Shown: positions 42,901 through 51,501 of the stretch, piece by piece | How the letters are laid out: each line of letters opens with the position of its first letter | Numbering within the stretch: position 1 is the first letter of the stretch | Assembly: GCA_017415765.1 (NCBI GenBank) | Contig: JAFQED010000017.1 | Location: 1 to 64,000 of the forward strand | Reading direction: 5' to 3' | DNA length: 64,000 bases | DNA from: Desulfovibrio sp. | GTDB taxonomy: Bacteria > Desulfobacterota > Desulfovibrionia > Desulfovibrionales > Desulfovibrionaceae | Translations under genes and position numbers: made by a program | The notes under the pieces: model-generated | What the model was told of the DNA's origin: nothing | The model's database searches: none | Seen by the model: the letters and a program-made list of their open reading frames with translations, nothing else

Positions 42901-43451
42901 GTGCGCTTGCGTGCGGGCACGGCCCCGCCGGTCATGCCAGAGCCGCCCCCACGCGGGATGAGGGCAAACTTCATCTCATTGGCAAGGCGCACCAGTTGGG
43001 CCACCTGTTCGGTGGTGTCGGGTTCTGCCACCAGCAGGGGCAGCTCCATCCGCAGGTCTGTGGCGTCGGTGGCGGTCTCCACCAGAGGGGCCGGGCCTTG
43101 CAGGATGCACTCGTCCGGCAGGATAGCTCGCAATGCCTTGATCAGCCGCTCGCGAAATTCGTTTTCGGCCTCGTGGGCCGACCAGAACATGGTTATGCCT
43201 TCGCCTATGGCCGTGGCATAGTAGTGGGCCAGCGAGACGGATTCCTTCTCAAAGCTTTCCCGCACGCTTTCGCGCACGGTATCAACATCGATGAAGGGAT
43301 TGTAGGCCACCAGAAAAAGCTCTTCGGCAATGGCAATGGCAAGGCGACGGACAGATTCGGGCCATTCCGCAAATTCGTCCAGATTGATCTTGAGGATGCG
43401 GTTGACCACATAATCGTGAGGGATGGAGATATGGGGACCCTTGTGGGGCAT
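39909..43451 (-). CDS. FAD and Fe-S oxidoreductase, D-lactate dehydrogenase-type fusion (GlcD-GlpC-like)
   Basis: A 1180-residue respiratory-type dehydrogenase resembling the large lactate dehydrogenase candidates of Desulfovibrio. Order: an N-terminal extension of about 130 residues; an FAD-binding-4 domain (LIPRGGGSGMTGGAVPARK; STIGGNVSENAGGPKAFEYGT); an FAD-oxidase C domain with MHAGDGNCHVNIP and SGEHGIG; two 4Fe-4S motifs (CTRCGKCKQVC, CTACGRCMANC); and two CCG domains (FPGCGG...CCGYPL; SCHGEWSG...GCCGESG). All domains look intact. No membrane segment is present. D-lactate or a similar 2-hydroxyacid is the likely substrate, with electrons passed to the membrane pool; substrate specificity is inference. 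Confidence 0.88.
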   Translation of the reverse strand: MPHKGPHISIPHDYVVNRILKINLDEFAEWPESVRRLAIAIAEELFLVAYNPFIDVDTVRESVRESFEKESVSLAHYYATAIGEGITMFWSAHEAENEFRERLIKALRAILPDECILQGPAPLVETATDATDLRMELPLLVAEPDTTEQVAQLVRLANEMKFALIPRGGGSGMTGGAVPARKRTVIVSLTRLTRIDEPDLANMTVTCQAGAITQAVIDRVNAAGALFSVDPASKQASTIGGNVSENAGGPKAFEYGTTLDNLLWWRMVTPTGEIITVERENHPRHKILPDETAVFVVKDVSGGVRNVVHLRGSEIRLPGLGKDVTNKALGGLPGMQKEGVDGIITEASFIIHPKPKYKRVMVLEFFGRSMHPAAVVVRELVAMRNRIREEGDYAHLSALEEFNAKYVQAIEYKRKSDKYEGLPISVIILQADGDDPYLLDKCVGDIVSVVEQQDNVDIIVAADDKEAERFWEDRHRLSAIAKRTSGFKLNEDVVIPMERIPDFALFLEQLNLECTAAAYRHALQEVGRLPGFPMQDKDFNREFSQASKAALGEVSAQEYSDSDMAARAAAFLTELAEKYPHLAKKIAAIHTYMDNSRIVVASHMHAGDGNCHVNIPVNSNDAHMLEEAEETAARVMAECQEMGGEVSGEHGIGITKIAFFSKDKMDALRAFKERVDPRDVMNPAKLVYRDLPVRPFTFSFNRLISDIRESGLPDKEKLISLLTAIQVCTRCGKCKQVCTMCYPERSMQYHPRNKNMVLGMLLEAVYYSQVNRGRIDDHLLKALRDLVEHCTACGRCMANCPVKIPSGDVALTLRALLEHEGAGGHPLKARALDWVRQDVARRVPKAAKMASLGQKLQNRFLGFVPEVWRQRMQSPLFASKGPKLGYTNLYESLKLHRGSVFTPAEPHEGMPCVLYFPGCGGALFYDRIGMSSVMLLLRAGFAVAVPPRHLCCGYPLLSAGMDTAFEDNLAQNRQYLAAMLRDLAKEGLDCRYLVTSCGTCREGVERLHLHEQFAGLEQRDIVQLVLPLLDKAGITAPATGKLLYHASCHGEWSGLPAAKAQAQLVKELENFASVPVELSPGCCGESGMGAMTSPAIYNRLRARKMESLSQAFAHGQDGPVVVGCPSCKIGIARCCIHLKDKRPVLHLAEWLAGLLDNEDRRQTFRKTVNETRGKIRVVKA

Positions 43452-43617
43452 GATAGCTACCTCGTGCAGAGATGATACATGTCAAACCCTTATTTTATGC
43501 CTTTGCCAGGGGCTTGGCAAGTTGCCCTGTGGCATGAACGCCATCTGACGTCCTCTTTACTTTTCAGGCCGCAGGCATATGCTGACAAAAACTTTGGGCA
43601 AGGCCCGCTGGAGGAAT

Positions 43618-44487
43618 ATGGGCGTTTACAGAATGTTACCTGTGACAGATGTTTTTGACTGGCTGCACCATGCCTGGGAAAAGCCGTGCAACCAGCGGCG
43701 CATGGGGCTTGCACTGCTCTGGTTTTACCTTGCGGTGCTGTTGGGGGTAGAGCTGCAACGGCAGGGCCTGCTGCCTCACTGGATGCCCCGGCTGCCAAAC
43801 AATCACTTTTACTCCATCCAACTGGCCTTTACCATCATCCTGGGGATGGAGCTGGTAAGCCTCATCTTCATCATCCCATCCTCCCTGTCCAAATCCATGG
43901 GCAAGCAGTTTGAGATACTGACGCTCATCCTGCTGCGTAATGCCTTCAAGGAGCTGGCCAATTTGCCGGAACCTGTCCACATCACGCTGGAAAATATCAT
44001 GAGTGTGGTGGAGATCGGTTCCTCGGCAGTGGGTGCGCTGGCGGTGTTTGTGTGCCTTGGCCTGTATCGGCGGATGGCACGACGGCAGCGGTTTATAGAA
44101 AGCCCGGAAATGCGGATGCGCTATGTGCTGAGCAAGAAGATCCTGGCCCTGGCCCTGTTCTGCATCTTTGTGGGCACTGCCGCGCGTGACTTTTGGGAGC
44201 ATTTGCAGACCGGGCAGCCCCAGCATTTTTTTGAAAACTTCTATACGGTATTGATCTTTGCCGACATTGCCATGGTCATCATTGCCCAGCGGTACATGCC
44301 GGGCTACCATGCGGTCTTTCGCAATTCCGGCTATGTTATCGGCACGCTGATGATGCGTCTGGCCATTTCCTCCCCTGCTCTGATCAGCCCCGTACTGGGG
44401 TTGGCGGCTGCCCTCTTTGTGCTGGGTGTGACATGGGCCACCAAGCTCTTCAGCCCAAATCTGGAAATGCCTGAGCATACATCCTGA
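43618..44487 (+). CDS. Membrane protein of unknown function, about 7 TM
   Basis: A 289-residue integral membrane protein I do not recognise. Hydrophobic segments lie at about 28-48, 65-92, 130-152, 178-197, 215-232, 247-262 and 265-282. The third loop carries ILLRNAFKELANLPEPV. It has no catalytic motif. GGAGG precedes the ATG at 43618; ATG 43579 would add 13 residues with a weaker site. It is divergent from the FAD/Fe-S oxidoreductase gene and ends in a hairpin shared with the next, convergent gene. Confidence 0.65.
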   Translation: MGVYRMLPVTDVFDWLHHAWEKPCNQRRMGLALLWFYLAVLLGVELQRQGLLPHWMPRLPNNHFYSIQLAFTIILGMELVSLIFIIPSSLSKSMGKQFEILTLILLRNAFKELANLPEPVHITLENIMSVVEIGSSAVGALAVFVCLGLYRRMARRQRFIESPEMRMRYVLSKKILALALFCIFVGTAARDFWEHLQTGQPQHFFENFYTVLIFADIAMVIIAQRYMPGYHAVFRNSGYVIGTLMMRLAISSPALISPVLGLAAALFVLGVTWATKLFSPNLEMPEHTS

Positions 44488-44529
44488 ATACTGATCGCTC
44501 TCTGGGCACTCAGGCACAGGATAGAAAAA

Positions 44530-44553
44530 GGGGTCGCCACAGGCGACCCCTTT
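44530..44553. terminator. Bidirectional terminator between convergent genes
   Basis: Perfect 9-bp arms GGGGTCGCC (44530-44538) and GGCGACCCC (44542-44550) with a 3-base loop. TTT follows on the plus strand, and a run of five T on the minus strand. Confidence 0.8.
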
Positions 44554-44576
44554 GATATGTGCCAATATGGGAAGGT

Positions 44577-44948
44577 TCAGGCGTTGGCAGCCTTGAGCAT
44601 GCGTTCCACCATAGCCAGCGAAGGGGTGGCATCGGCATCCAGCCCGCACAGGCCGCGCACGGCCAGCATGAGCATATCAAATTGCAGGGTCATGGAGCTT
44701 TGGCCGTTATGGATGATGCAGTTATCCCCCTGCACGGTCAGGCGGTATGCGTGGCGGCTGCGTTCCTGCCCGGAGGAGCGCACGATATAGTACACCTGGT
44801 CATTATTGTCTGCCAGATAGAGCTTCTGGCGGGTGAGCATGTCGTGCTCCTCGTCATACCAGGAGCTTTCCGAAAAAAGGCGGCCGCGAAAGACAAGGTC
44901 GCTGCCATTGTCATGCTTCAGACAAATGTCTTCCATGTTGTTTTGCAC
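44577..44948 (-). CDS. Hypothetical protein (123 aa)
   Basis: An unrecognised 123-residue soluble protein with a beta-rich centre (DLVFRGRLFSESSWYDEE, KLYLADNNDQVYYIVRSS, HAYRLTVQGDNCIIH) and a C-terminal helix. The pattern of repeated short strands suggests a small beta-barrel, but no family is assigned. The start is GTG 44948 with GGAG five bases upstream. It converges with the membrane protein gene. Upstream lies a long gene-free region with repeats. Confidence 0.6.
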   Translation of the reverse strand: MQNNMEDICLKHDNGSDLVFRGRLFSESSWYDEEHDMLTRQKLYLADNNDQVYYIVRSSGQERSRHAYRLTVQGDNCIIHNGQSSMTLQFDMLMLAVRGLCGLDADATPSLAMVERMLKAANA

Positions 44949-45408
44949 ATCGGCTCCTTTTCACTCGCCTTTTTCCATCAAATACCCAGGCAAAGTTGCC
45001 TGCGGGCAGGTCGGCGACTGCTTTTGATAAGCTAGCACCGTCCCCAAAGTTTTGTCAATGAGCGCAGCAACCAAACAGCAAAATCGCATCTGCTGGACAG
45101 GATATTTTTTATAATGCCTTGTAATATCAGGATAAAAAATCTGAAAGAAGTCTGGATAAAGTCTTGCGGTCAGATTTTCGGGCCTGATTGGGCCGTGCTG
45201 ACCCGTAGCGGGAGCACGGAGGGAGAGAAAACTGACAGGATATGGCAGGGGCGCGCCAATGGGTGATTTTTTGCTTTGGTGGCTGGATTGCCAGCAGGGG
45301 GCGCGGCGGGGGCGCACTGCGGTTTTTCAACCTCTGCGGGCATCCGCATTGCGGTATTAAAGGAATACTTTTCAAGCGATACTTTATGACATAACACTGT
45401 GGTATCAT
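44949..45408. other. Gene-free stretch before the rearranged repeat
   Basis: No gene or RNA is supported here. The left part should hold the promoter of the 44577-44948 gene. Minus-strand frames near 45127 and 45170 run into the repeat and have no ribosome site. Confidence 0.5.
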
Positions 45409-45708
45409 TAGAGTATTTTTGATTGAAACACTCTGTGTTTGATCTATGCTGTCCCCATCCGCAGCTTCCTTCGTCACAGCGGCTAGAGCGAAATGCCATT
45501 GAAAATGGCATCGCTCTGGCGGACGCGCGAGCGGACGCCCGCGCCGTATGCAAGCGGGACTTGTCCAGCCCGCTGGGAAACCGCGCTTTTCCCGCGCTTG
45601 TCCCGCTCTGCGGGGAAGCGTAGGCAGCGTATGGATTGAAACACAGAGTGTTTCAATCAGAAAATGCCTTAAAGCAGCGACTGCCATTTTCAATGGCATT
45701 TCGCTCTA
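45409..45708. repeat. MITE-like repeat, copy 2: interrupted copy with an inverted copy inside
   Basis: A direct left end (TTAGAGTATTTTTGATTG and the GATTGAAACAC hairpin, partly decayed, from 45409) is followed by a complete inverted copy (45484 to about 45671, longer than the others through an internal insertion) and then by a direct right end (TGCCATT/AATGGCA hairpin, GCTCTA, to 45708). This looks like one copy inserted into another. The final CTA (45706-45708) is the stop codon of the leftward gene 45706-46224. Confidence 0.75.
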
Positions 45709-46224
45709 CTGTTTATTGTCTGTTGGCAAGGGTTTTCCGGCAAAACGGGCATAGCAGCGGGCAACGGGAGAGCTGGCATCCATCTGTGCCAGCAACATGC
45801 CGCTGAGCGGTGGGGGGAGTGGCAGACGGATGGGAGCGGGCGGTGCGGATGGGGCAAGGTCGAGTCGTGTTTTGCCCATAACCAGAGACAGGCGGACACT
45901 GCAAAAAAAATCTTCGCCCATAAAGGCATTGGCCCGTTCCAGCAGTTCACTGCCTTGCAGTTGCAGCTCCTGCAGGATCATGGTGTCTTCTGCCCCTATC
46001 AGCAAGATACCCTTGTGTTGTCCCAGTGGCATGGCCAGAGGGGCCAGTTCCGGCCCCATGACTATGGGCCAGCATTGCCAGAGGGCTGTCAGGCGGGCGC
46101 GGGTTTCGTCGCCCCCCAGGCCTGCCAACACCGTATGCAGCACATCGGCTGCCAGGCTTGGGGCTTCCTGGCCGGTTCGCTTGCTGCGCTGCTGGCGGAA
46201 GGAAGGAGAGGAAGGCTGCTTCAT
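45706..46224 (-). CDS. DUF721 / DciA-like protein
   Basis: A 172-residue protein with the DUF721 domain at about residues 25-110 (VLHTVLAGLGGDETRARLTALWQCWPIVMGPELAPLAMPL, then GILLIGAEDTMILQELQLQGSELLERANAF). DciA, the best-known member, helps load the replicative helicase DnaB in bacteria lacking DnaC; whether this member does so is inference. The C-terminal 60 residues are Pro-rich. Its TAG stop is formed by the last bases of the adjacent repeat, so repeat insertion may have trimmed or altered the C-terminus. Confidence 0.7.
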   Translation of the reverse strand: MKQPSSPSFRQQRSKRTGQEAPSLAADVLHTVLAGLGGDETRARLTALWQCWPIVMGPELAPLAMPLGQHKGILLIGAEDTMILQELQLQGSELLERANAFMGEDFFCSVRLSLVMGKTRLDLAPSAPPAPIRLPLPPPLSGMLLAQMDASSPVARCYARFAGKPLPTDNKQ

Positions 46225-46380
46225 GCTGTATCAGGGTCGGTCATACCTGCGCTGCTGTGTACGCCAACGGCGCGGCCCAATCATGCAGTCGTCATGCCCG
46301 GAGGCGGATGCCGTCTGTTACGCGCTAGAACTCCCAGCAGAAGCGGGCAAACAGCCCGTGGCCGCTGCTCTTGCTGCCAT

Positions 46381-46532
46381 TAGAGCATTTTCTGATTGAA
46401 ACACTCTGTGTTTCAATCCATACGCTGCCTACGCTTCGCGGGAAAAGCGCGGTTTCCCCGCTTGCTTACGGCGCGGGCGTCCGCTTTCACGGCCGCCAGA
46501 GCGACTGCCATTTTCAATGGCATTTCGCTCTA
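46381..46532. repeat. MITE-like repeat, copy 3 (152 bp)
   Basis: TAGAGC (46381) to GCTCTA (46532), same orientation and length as copy 1, with only scattered differences. All three internal palindromes are kept. It lies between the DciA-like gene and the Rpn-family gene, 40 bases from the Rpn stop. Confidence 0.88.
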
Positions 46533-46572
46533 GGGCAGCGTAGCACATACAATGGGGGAAATCCCCTCTGGT

Positions 46573-47571
46573 TCATTGTTGCTTTTTTTGCATCTGATCC
46601 ATAAAGTCCTGCAATGTCTCTGCATGGTATGCAGCAAGCGTCAATTTTCGCAGGGCTGTCGCGTCTGAAGAGCTGGCAATACAGGAAGTAACGGATGGGG
46701 GAAGGAGACCGAAACGGGCTTCCAGCAAATCCTGCAAGGCCAGGGCAATCCCTCTGGCTTCTCCTCTGGTTTCTCCAATCAGTACCCCTTGCCGGATATA
46801 ATCGTCTTTCCACTGAGCGGCACGTTCTTCCAACATGGCGTCCACCTCTTGCAGGTCTTGAAATTCGGGGATCTCGTCTGTCATGCCAGAGCGTTTGAGC
46901 ACGACACGCCCCAACCAGACTGTAAAGGCCCGGCGTAACAGCAGATATTCCGGCCCATGAAGCCGGGTCATCAGCTCCCTGACTATCTGCCGGACATCGT
47001 CCAGCTCCTGCGCCCGTTCCAGTCGCAAAAGCTGTGCGGCCAAGCCCTTGTTCCTGTCCAGTTCATCCTTGGGCACACGGCTTTCATCCAGCAAAAAATG
47101 CCGATGCTGCGGACGATACACCTTCAGGCTTTCCGGCATGGGCGCAAACAGTGTTGCCACATCCTGCGGGGCTTTCCATGCCTTGCCGCCATTATAGATA
47201 ACGATAGGGAAGACAGGCGGCAATCCTTCGCTCTCCTGCACCTTTCCCGTCTTGACGAGGTCAAGGAGCAGCAGTGCCGTATAGGACAGGATCCGCAAGG
47301 GCATCCAGTGGTCGGGGGTGCTTTGAAATTCCAGCAGCAACGCCACATAGCACCAGGAACCCTTTTTCCAGCCAACGCGCCAGACTATATCGTCATGGCG
47401 TTCCCGCAGGTCGTCCGTCACATAGCTGCCGGAACAGCGTTCCAGCGTGGAGAAATTAAGGTCTTTGATGAAATCGGCGGGAACAAAATCCCGAAGCAGC
47501 GATGCCACCATTTCCGGGTTGCTGAAAAACTGCTTGTATGCCGGATCATGCGGCTTGCGTCCCTTTTCCAT
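46573..47571 (-). CDS. Rpn-family recombination-promoting nuclease
   Basis: A 332-residue member of the Rpn/YhgA-like PD-(D/E)XK nuclease family, formerly annotated as transposases; E. coli RpnA is a DNA endonuclease that raises recombination. The N-terminal signature HDPAYKQFFSNPEMVASLLRD is clear. The catalytic region has DDIVWRV followed by LLLEFQSTPD, giving the D and ExQ residues. The C-terminal part is helical. The gene is flanked by the MITE-like repeat but has no inverted repeats of its own. It is unrelated to the repeat as far as can be seen. Confidence 0.85.
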   Translation of the reverse strand: MEKGRKPHDPAYKQFFSNPEMVASLLRDFVPADFIKDLNFSTLERCSGSYVTDDLRERHDDIVWRVGWKKGSWCYVALLLEFQSTPDHWMPLRILSYTALLLLDLVKTGKVQESEGLPPVFPIVIYNGGKAWKAPQDVATLFAPMPESLKVYRPQHRHFLLDESRVPKDELDRNKGLAAQLLRLERAQELDDVRQIVRELMTRLHGPEYLLLRRAFTVWLGRVVLKRSGMTDEIPEFQDLQEVDAMLEERAAQWKDDYIRQGVLIGETRGEARGIALALQDLLEARFGLLPPSVTSCIASSSDATALRKLTLAAYHAETLQDFMDQMQKKQQ

Positions 47572-47675
47572 GCCGGTATCCTAGCTGAGGAAAAGCCGAT
47601 GGGCAAGCCGCACACAGGCAAACGCCTACAATACGAACAAGGTGTATCCTGCTTTACACCTTGCGCTACAGAAAA

Positions 47676-48632
47676 TCACCGGCGCAGGGCCGCAGGCAGG
47701 GCAAAATACAACCGCGCCGCAAGGTCAAAACATGTGCCGGGCAGGTAGCTGCACCACCAGAACAGGCGGTGCTTGGGGGAATCCCCACGCCAGGGGGCTA
47801 TGGCCTCCCGTGCAGCGGCGTTCTGCCCTTCGCGCCACAGGCTCACCGCTTTCTGGAAGGCGGCCCGCCGCTGCAGCAGGGCCACCAGCCCGGCGTTCTG
47901 CTCGGCATGGCCGGGATAAAGGCGGTAGTGCTTGTCCAGGATCCGCAGGGTCTCGTCCGCGAACTGACCGAACTTGCGGAAGGTGGTATTGCCCCCATGC
48001 ACCCGCCAGAGGGTCAGGGGCGCGTCCACATGGTCAAGCTCCCAGTCATGGGCAATGCGGTAAAAGACATCGGCCTCCTCGCAGACATTGAGGCTTTCGT
48101 CAAACCACTCTCCATGCGGGGCAATGCTTTCCAGGGCTTCACGCCGCAGCATGGCCGCAGACATGGAGATCCACTGCCGTTCCATCAGGGCCGCAAAGAC
48201 CATGCCCCGCTCGGGCCGGGCCTCGGCAAAGAGCCGTTTCAGTGTCCGTTTGCCGTCAAATATCTCCGTATCCGTAGCTGTCAGGCCCACTCGTGGATTG
48301 CGGGCAAACAGGGCCAGCTGGGCTTCCAGTTTCTGCGGCCGCCAGACATCGTCACAATCCAGAAATGCCAGATAGTGCCCGCGTGCCTCGGCCAGGGCCA
48401 GATTGCGTGCCGCGCCCAGCGGCACGGTGCGCTCCCCCCGAAAATAGCGCAGTTTTGGCCCGTATGCGCGGGCTATGGCCGGGCTTTCATCGGTAGAGCC
48501 ATTGTCCCAGAAGATGATCTCAAGATCCTGACAGGTCTGGGCCATGACGCTGTCCAGTGCTTGCGGCAGATGCCGGGCACTGTTCAGGCAGTTCATGATA
48601 ACAGAAACCGTGGGTTGAGCTACGCTGTTCAC
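47676..48632 (-). CDS. Glycosyltransferase family 2
   Basis: A 318-residue GT-A sugar transferase. The N-terminal nucleotide-sugar fold begins TVSVIMNCLNSARHLPQALDS, with FWDNGSTDES and the metal-binding DCDD (LAFLDCDDVW). It has no membrane segment. The start is GTG 48632, overlapping the stop of the upstream GT2 gene (GTGA); the frame to 49037 is not coding before that. It is the last gene of the surface-sugar cluster. Acceptor and sugar are unknown. Confidence 0.85.
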   Translation of the reverse strand: MNSVAQPTVSVIMNCLNSARHLPQALDSVMAQTCQDLEIIFWDNGSTDESPAIARAYGPKLRYFRGERTVPLGAARNLALAEARGHYLAFLDCDDVWRPQKLEAQLALFARNPRVGLTATDTEIFDGKRTLKRLFAEARPERGMVFAALMERQWISMSAAMLRREALESIAPHGEWFDESLNVCEEADVFYRIAHDWELDHVDAPLTLWRVHGGNTTFRKFGQFADETLRILDKHYRLYPGHAEQNAGLVALLQRRAAFQKAVSLWREGQNAAAREAIAPWRGDSPKHRLFWWCSYLPGTCFDLAARLYFALPAALRR

Positions 48633-49621
48633 AGGCTTTTTTCCACGATATAGCGCGGGCGGCGGCGCACTTCGGTATAGATTTTTGCCAGATACTCGCC
48701 CATGACCGCCAGGCAGAACAACTGCACAGAGCCCAGCAAAAGCACCACGATGATGGTGGATGTCCAGCCCGGTACGGCTGCGCCTGACAGCCATGTGGCC
48801 AGGGAGACCAGGCTGTACACCAGTGCCACCAGCATGCACAGCAGGCTCATGACGCCGGCCAGCCGCAGCGGTGCTGCACTGCATGAGGTGATGCCCTTCC
48901 AGGCAAAGGAGAGCATTTTCAGCAGGGGATACTTGCTTTCGCCCGCCTGGCGCGACAAGCGGCGGTAATGCACCCTGGCTGTCCTGAAGCCCATGCGGGG
49001 GAAGAGCCCACGCAAGAAGAGGGCCTGTTCCTGCCACAGGGGCAGGGTTTCCAGCACCGGGCGAGCCACCAGACGGTAGTCGGCATGATCCGGGATGAGC
49101 CGTACCTGAAGCCAGCCCATCAGGCGGTAGAAAAACTGCGCCGTGCCCCGTTTGAAGGGCGTATCACTGCTGCGGTCGTTACGCACGCCATAGACTATAT
49201 CGCAACCTTCGGCGTAGCGTTCCAGCATTTCCGGGATGGCGGCAATATCGTCCTGCAAGTCGGCATCCAGACTGATGATGCAATCCACGCCCCAACTCCG
49301 CGCCGTCTCCATACCCGCCCAGACAGCATTCTGATGCCCGGCGTTGGCGGCAAAGCTGATAGCCCGGCAGTACGGGTCATGCTGGTGGCGTCCTGCCAGC
49401 AGCTCCCATGTGCGGTCGCGACTCCCGTCGTCCACATAGAGGGCAAAGCTCTCCGGAGCGATGCGCCCCTCGGCCTTGCAGCGGGCCAGCAGTTCTGCCA
49501 GTGCGTCCAGGGTACGGGGCAGGGTCTCTTGCTCGTTGTAGCAGGGAACGACCAGGGCCAGCAGGGGCGCGGGCCGTTGCCCTGTGTGTCGTGTCTGCGT
49601 GGCAGATGGCTGCTGGTTCAT
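48629..49621 (-). CDS. GtrB/DPM-type glycosyltransferase (GT2 with C-terminal TM helices)
   Basis: A 330-residue enzyme of the polyprenyl-phosphate glycosyltransferase type, which loads a sugar onto undecaprenyl phosphate at the cytoplasmic face. The GT-A part has LALVVPCYNEQETLPRTLDAL, YVDDGSRDRTWELL and SLDADLQDD. Two hydrophobic helices near residues 230-295 anchor it, and RRRPRYIVEKSL ends it, as in GtrB. ATG 49621 with GGGAGAAG is preferred over TTG 49639. It overlaps the next GT2 gene by 4 bases. A lipid-linked sugar for glycan decoration is the expected product. Confidence 0.88.
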   Translation of the reverse strand: MNQQPSATQTRHTGQRPAPLLALVVPCYNEQETLPRTLDALAELLARCKAEGRIAPESFALYVDDGSRDRTWELLAGRHQHDPYCRAISFAANAGHQNAVWAGMETARSWGVDCIISLDADLQDDIAAIPEMLERYAEGCDIVYGVRNDRSSDTPFKRGTAQFFYRLMGWLQVRLIPDHADYRLVARPVLETLPLWQEQALFLRGLFPRMGFRTARVHYRRLSRQAGESKYPLLKMLSFAWKGITSCSAAPLRLAGVMSLLCMLVALVYSLVSLATWLSGAAVPGWTSTIIVVLLLGSVQLFCLAVMGEYLAKIYTEVRRRPRYIVEKSL

Positions 49622-49671
49622 GCGTCTTCTCCCGGTCAAGGGGCAATAGGGGCAATGTGTCCACCCTGCTG

Positions 49672-50832
49672 TTATCCCGCAGCCACAGCAGCTGCAAGGG
49701 CAGAGCAGACGCTGTCCACATCTTCCGGCGTCAGGCCGGGATGCAGGGGCAGGGTCAGCAATTCCGTGTACAGTCGTTCGGTAACGGGCAGACTGGGCTG
49801 ACCATCACCAAAGAATCGCAAAAGGTGGTTGGGCCTGTAATGTACGCCCGTGGGGATGCCCTGTGCAGTCAGGGCAGCGCGTACTGCCTCCTTGCGCCCG
49901 TCAAGGATGCGTACCGGCAGGATGTGCGGCACGATGAAGTCCGCCGGGTCACTGTGCAGCAGGGCCACGCCAGAAAGATGCGCCAGCCTTTCGGCATAGA
50001 GGGCCGCAAGCGCACGTCGCGCCGGGATGAACTCACTGTCCAGGCGGGCCAGTTGCACTCGGCCAATGGCCGCCATGATATTGCTCAGATGATACCGCCA
50101 GCCCTGCCGCGTCACCTGTGGTTCCCACGAGCGGCCGCCGGTATAGCGTTGCTGGCTGTCCCCCTGCACGGACAGCAGACGGGCATCGGCCATAAGCTGG
50201 GCGGCGTGGGCGTCAAAGGCCACCACGCAGCCCCCTTCACCGGAGGTGATGTTTTTGATGCCATCAAAGCTGAAGCAGACCAGATCGCCAAACGAGCCTA
50301 TCTTGCGCCCCCGATGCTGGCAGCCAAGGGCATGGGCGGCATCTTCCACCACACGCAGGCCGTGTTGGGCGGCAAAGGTATGGACTTCGTCCAGCCCCCA
50401 GGGATTGCTGGCATAGTGGACGGGCATGATGGCAAGTGTGCGCGGGCCAAGCCGCCGGGCGGCATCTGCCAGATCCAGCGTGGCAGTGTCCGCCCGCACG
50501 TCACAGGCCACAGGGCGGCAGCCAGCCGCCGTAATGGCCTGAAAGGATGCCACAAAGGTCAGGGAGGGCACCAGCACTTCCGGCGGGCCAGCGTGAGGCC
50601 AGCCAGCCGCGCGGGCCTGCGCGGCCACGGCGTCCACGGCAAGGTGCAGGGCGGCAGTGCCGCTGTTGACGCTGATGAGCTGCTCCGGCTCCACACCCAG
50701 CCATGTTGCCAAATCGGCCTCAAAGCGGCGGGTTTCCGCGCCCATGCCCAGATAGCCGTCCTCCAGGATGACCCGGCGCACGGCATCGGCTTCGGCCTGA
50801 CCCACAATGGAGCGAGAAAGACGCATCTTCAT
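49672..50832 (-). CDS. DegT/DnrJ/EryC1/StrS-family aminotransferase
   Basis: A 386-residue PLP-dependent sugar aminotransferase that would make an amino sugar nucleotide. It has NSGTAALHLAVDA, VPSLTFVASFQAI, VVEDAAHALGCQHRGRKIG and the Schiff-base lysine in FDGIKNITSGEGG. The start at 50832 has AGAGGTGG upstream. It is followed after 50 bases by the GtrB-type gene, and a terminator hairpin separates it from cheW. Together with the epimerase at 28800 and the nearby transferases it suggests a modified surface glycan, but the sugar is unknown. Confidence 0.9.
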   Translation of the reverse strand: MKMRLSRSIVGQAEADAVRRVILEDGYLGMGAETRRFEADLATWLGVEPEQLISVNSGTAALHLAVDAVAAQARAAGWPHAGPPEVLVPSLTFVASFQAITAAGCRPVACDVRADTATLDLADAARRLGPRTLAIMPVHYASNPWGLDEVHTFAAQHGLRVVEDAAHALGCQHRGRKIGSFGDLVCFSFDGIKNITSGEGGCVVAFDAHAAQLMADARLLSVQGDSQQRYTGGRSWEPQVTRQGWRYHLSNIMAAIGRVQLARLDSEFIPARRALAALYAERLAHLSGVALLHSDPADFIVPHILPVRILDGRKEAVRAALTAQGIPTGVHYRPNHLLRFFGDGQPSLPVTERLYTELLTLPLHPGLTPEDVDSVCSALAAAVAAG

Positions 50833-50853
50833 GCCCACCTCTGCAAGCAATAT

Positions 50854-50889
50854 AAAAAACAAGGTTCCCCGCACTGGCGGAGAACCTTG
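50854..50889 (-). terminator. Terminator after cheW
   Basis: On the minus strand arms CAAGGTTC (50889-50882) and GAACCTTG (50867-50860) followed by six T residues (50859-50854), 40 bases past the cheW stop and 22 bases before the aminotransferase ATG. Confidence 0.7.
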
Positions 50890-50928
50890 AAAATACGCTC
50901 TCTTGGCACAAGGGGCAAGCCCCGTGGC

Positions 50929-51420
50929 CTACACCATATTAACGTTGGCCTCGTCCAGCAGATTGTCGAGATCCAGCAGGATAAGCAGACGGTCGTTCAG
51001 TTTGCCCACACCCCGGATGTATTCGGAGCCTATCCCTGCCACTACCGGCGGCGGATCCTGCACGGTGTTGGCCGGGATGCGGAGGACTTCCGAAACAGCG
51101 TCCACCAGAAATCCCACGATTTTCTGCCCAAATTCCATGACCACGATGCGCGTGTTGTTGTCATGCTCATGGGCGGGCATATTGAAGCGGGTACGCATAT
51201 TGATGACGGGGATGACCTTGCCACGCAGGTTGATGACCCCTTCTATGCAGGCCGAGGCGTTGGGCACCATGGTTATCTGCATCAGGCGGATGATTTCCTG
51301 CACGGACAGGATGTCCACGCCAAACTCCTCCTCACCGATGTGGAAGGTGACCAACTGGATCAGCTCACCATCGTGCTGCAAAAGCTCGCTATCTTGCGTC
51401 ACATCGCTGATTTGGCTCAT
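50929..51420 (-). CDS. cheW: Chemotaxis adaptor CheW
   Basis: A 163-residue scaffold that links chemoreceptors to the kinase CheA. The CheW fold covers most of the protein: LIQLVTFHIGEEEFGVDILSVQEI, VINLRGKVIPVINMRTRF, VVMEFGQKIVGFLVDAVSEVLRI and LLILLDLDNLL. GGAGG is well placed for ATG 51420; the ATG at 51426 overlaps that site. No CheA or receptor gene is nearby. It lies in the same direction as the hybrid kinase and GT8 gene upstream and is closed by its own terminator. Confidence 0.93.
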   Translation of the reverse strand: MSQISDVTQDSELLQHDGELIQLVTFHIGEEEFGVDILSVQEIIRLMQITMVPNASACIEGVINLRGKVIPVINMRTRFNMPAHEHDNNTRIVVMEFGQKIVGFLVDAVSEVLRIPANTVQDPPPVVAGIGSEYIRGVGKLNDRLLILLDLDNLLDEANVNMV

Positions 51421-51501
51421 CTGCATCCTCCACCATGCACAGTTTCTTCCGATATTATCGGCAAGGATGCCGAATACTTGACCCCTGTGTGGCGATTTCC
51501 C

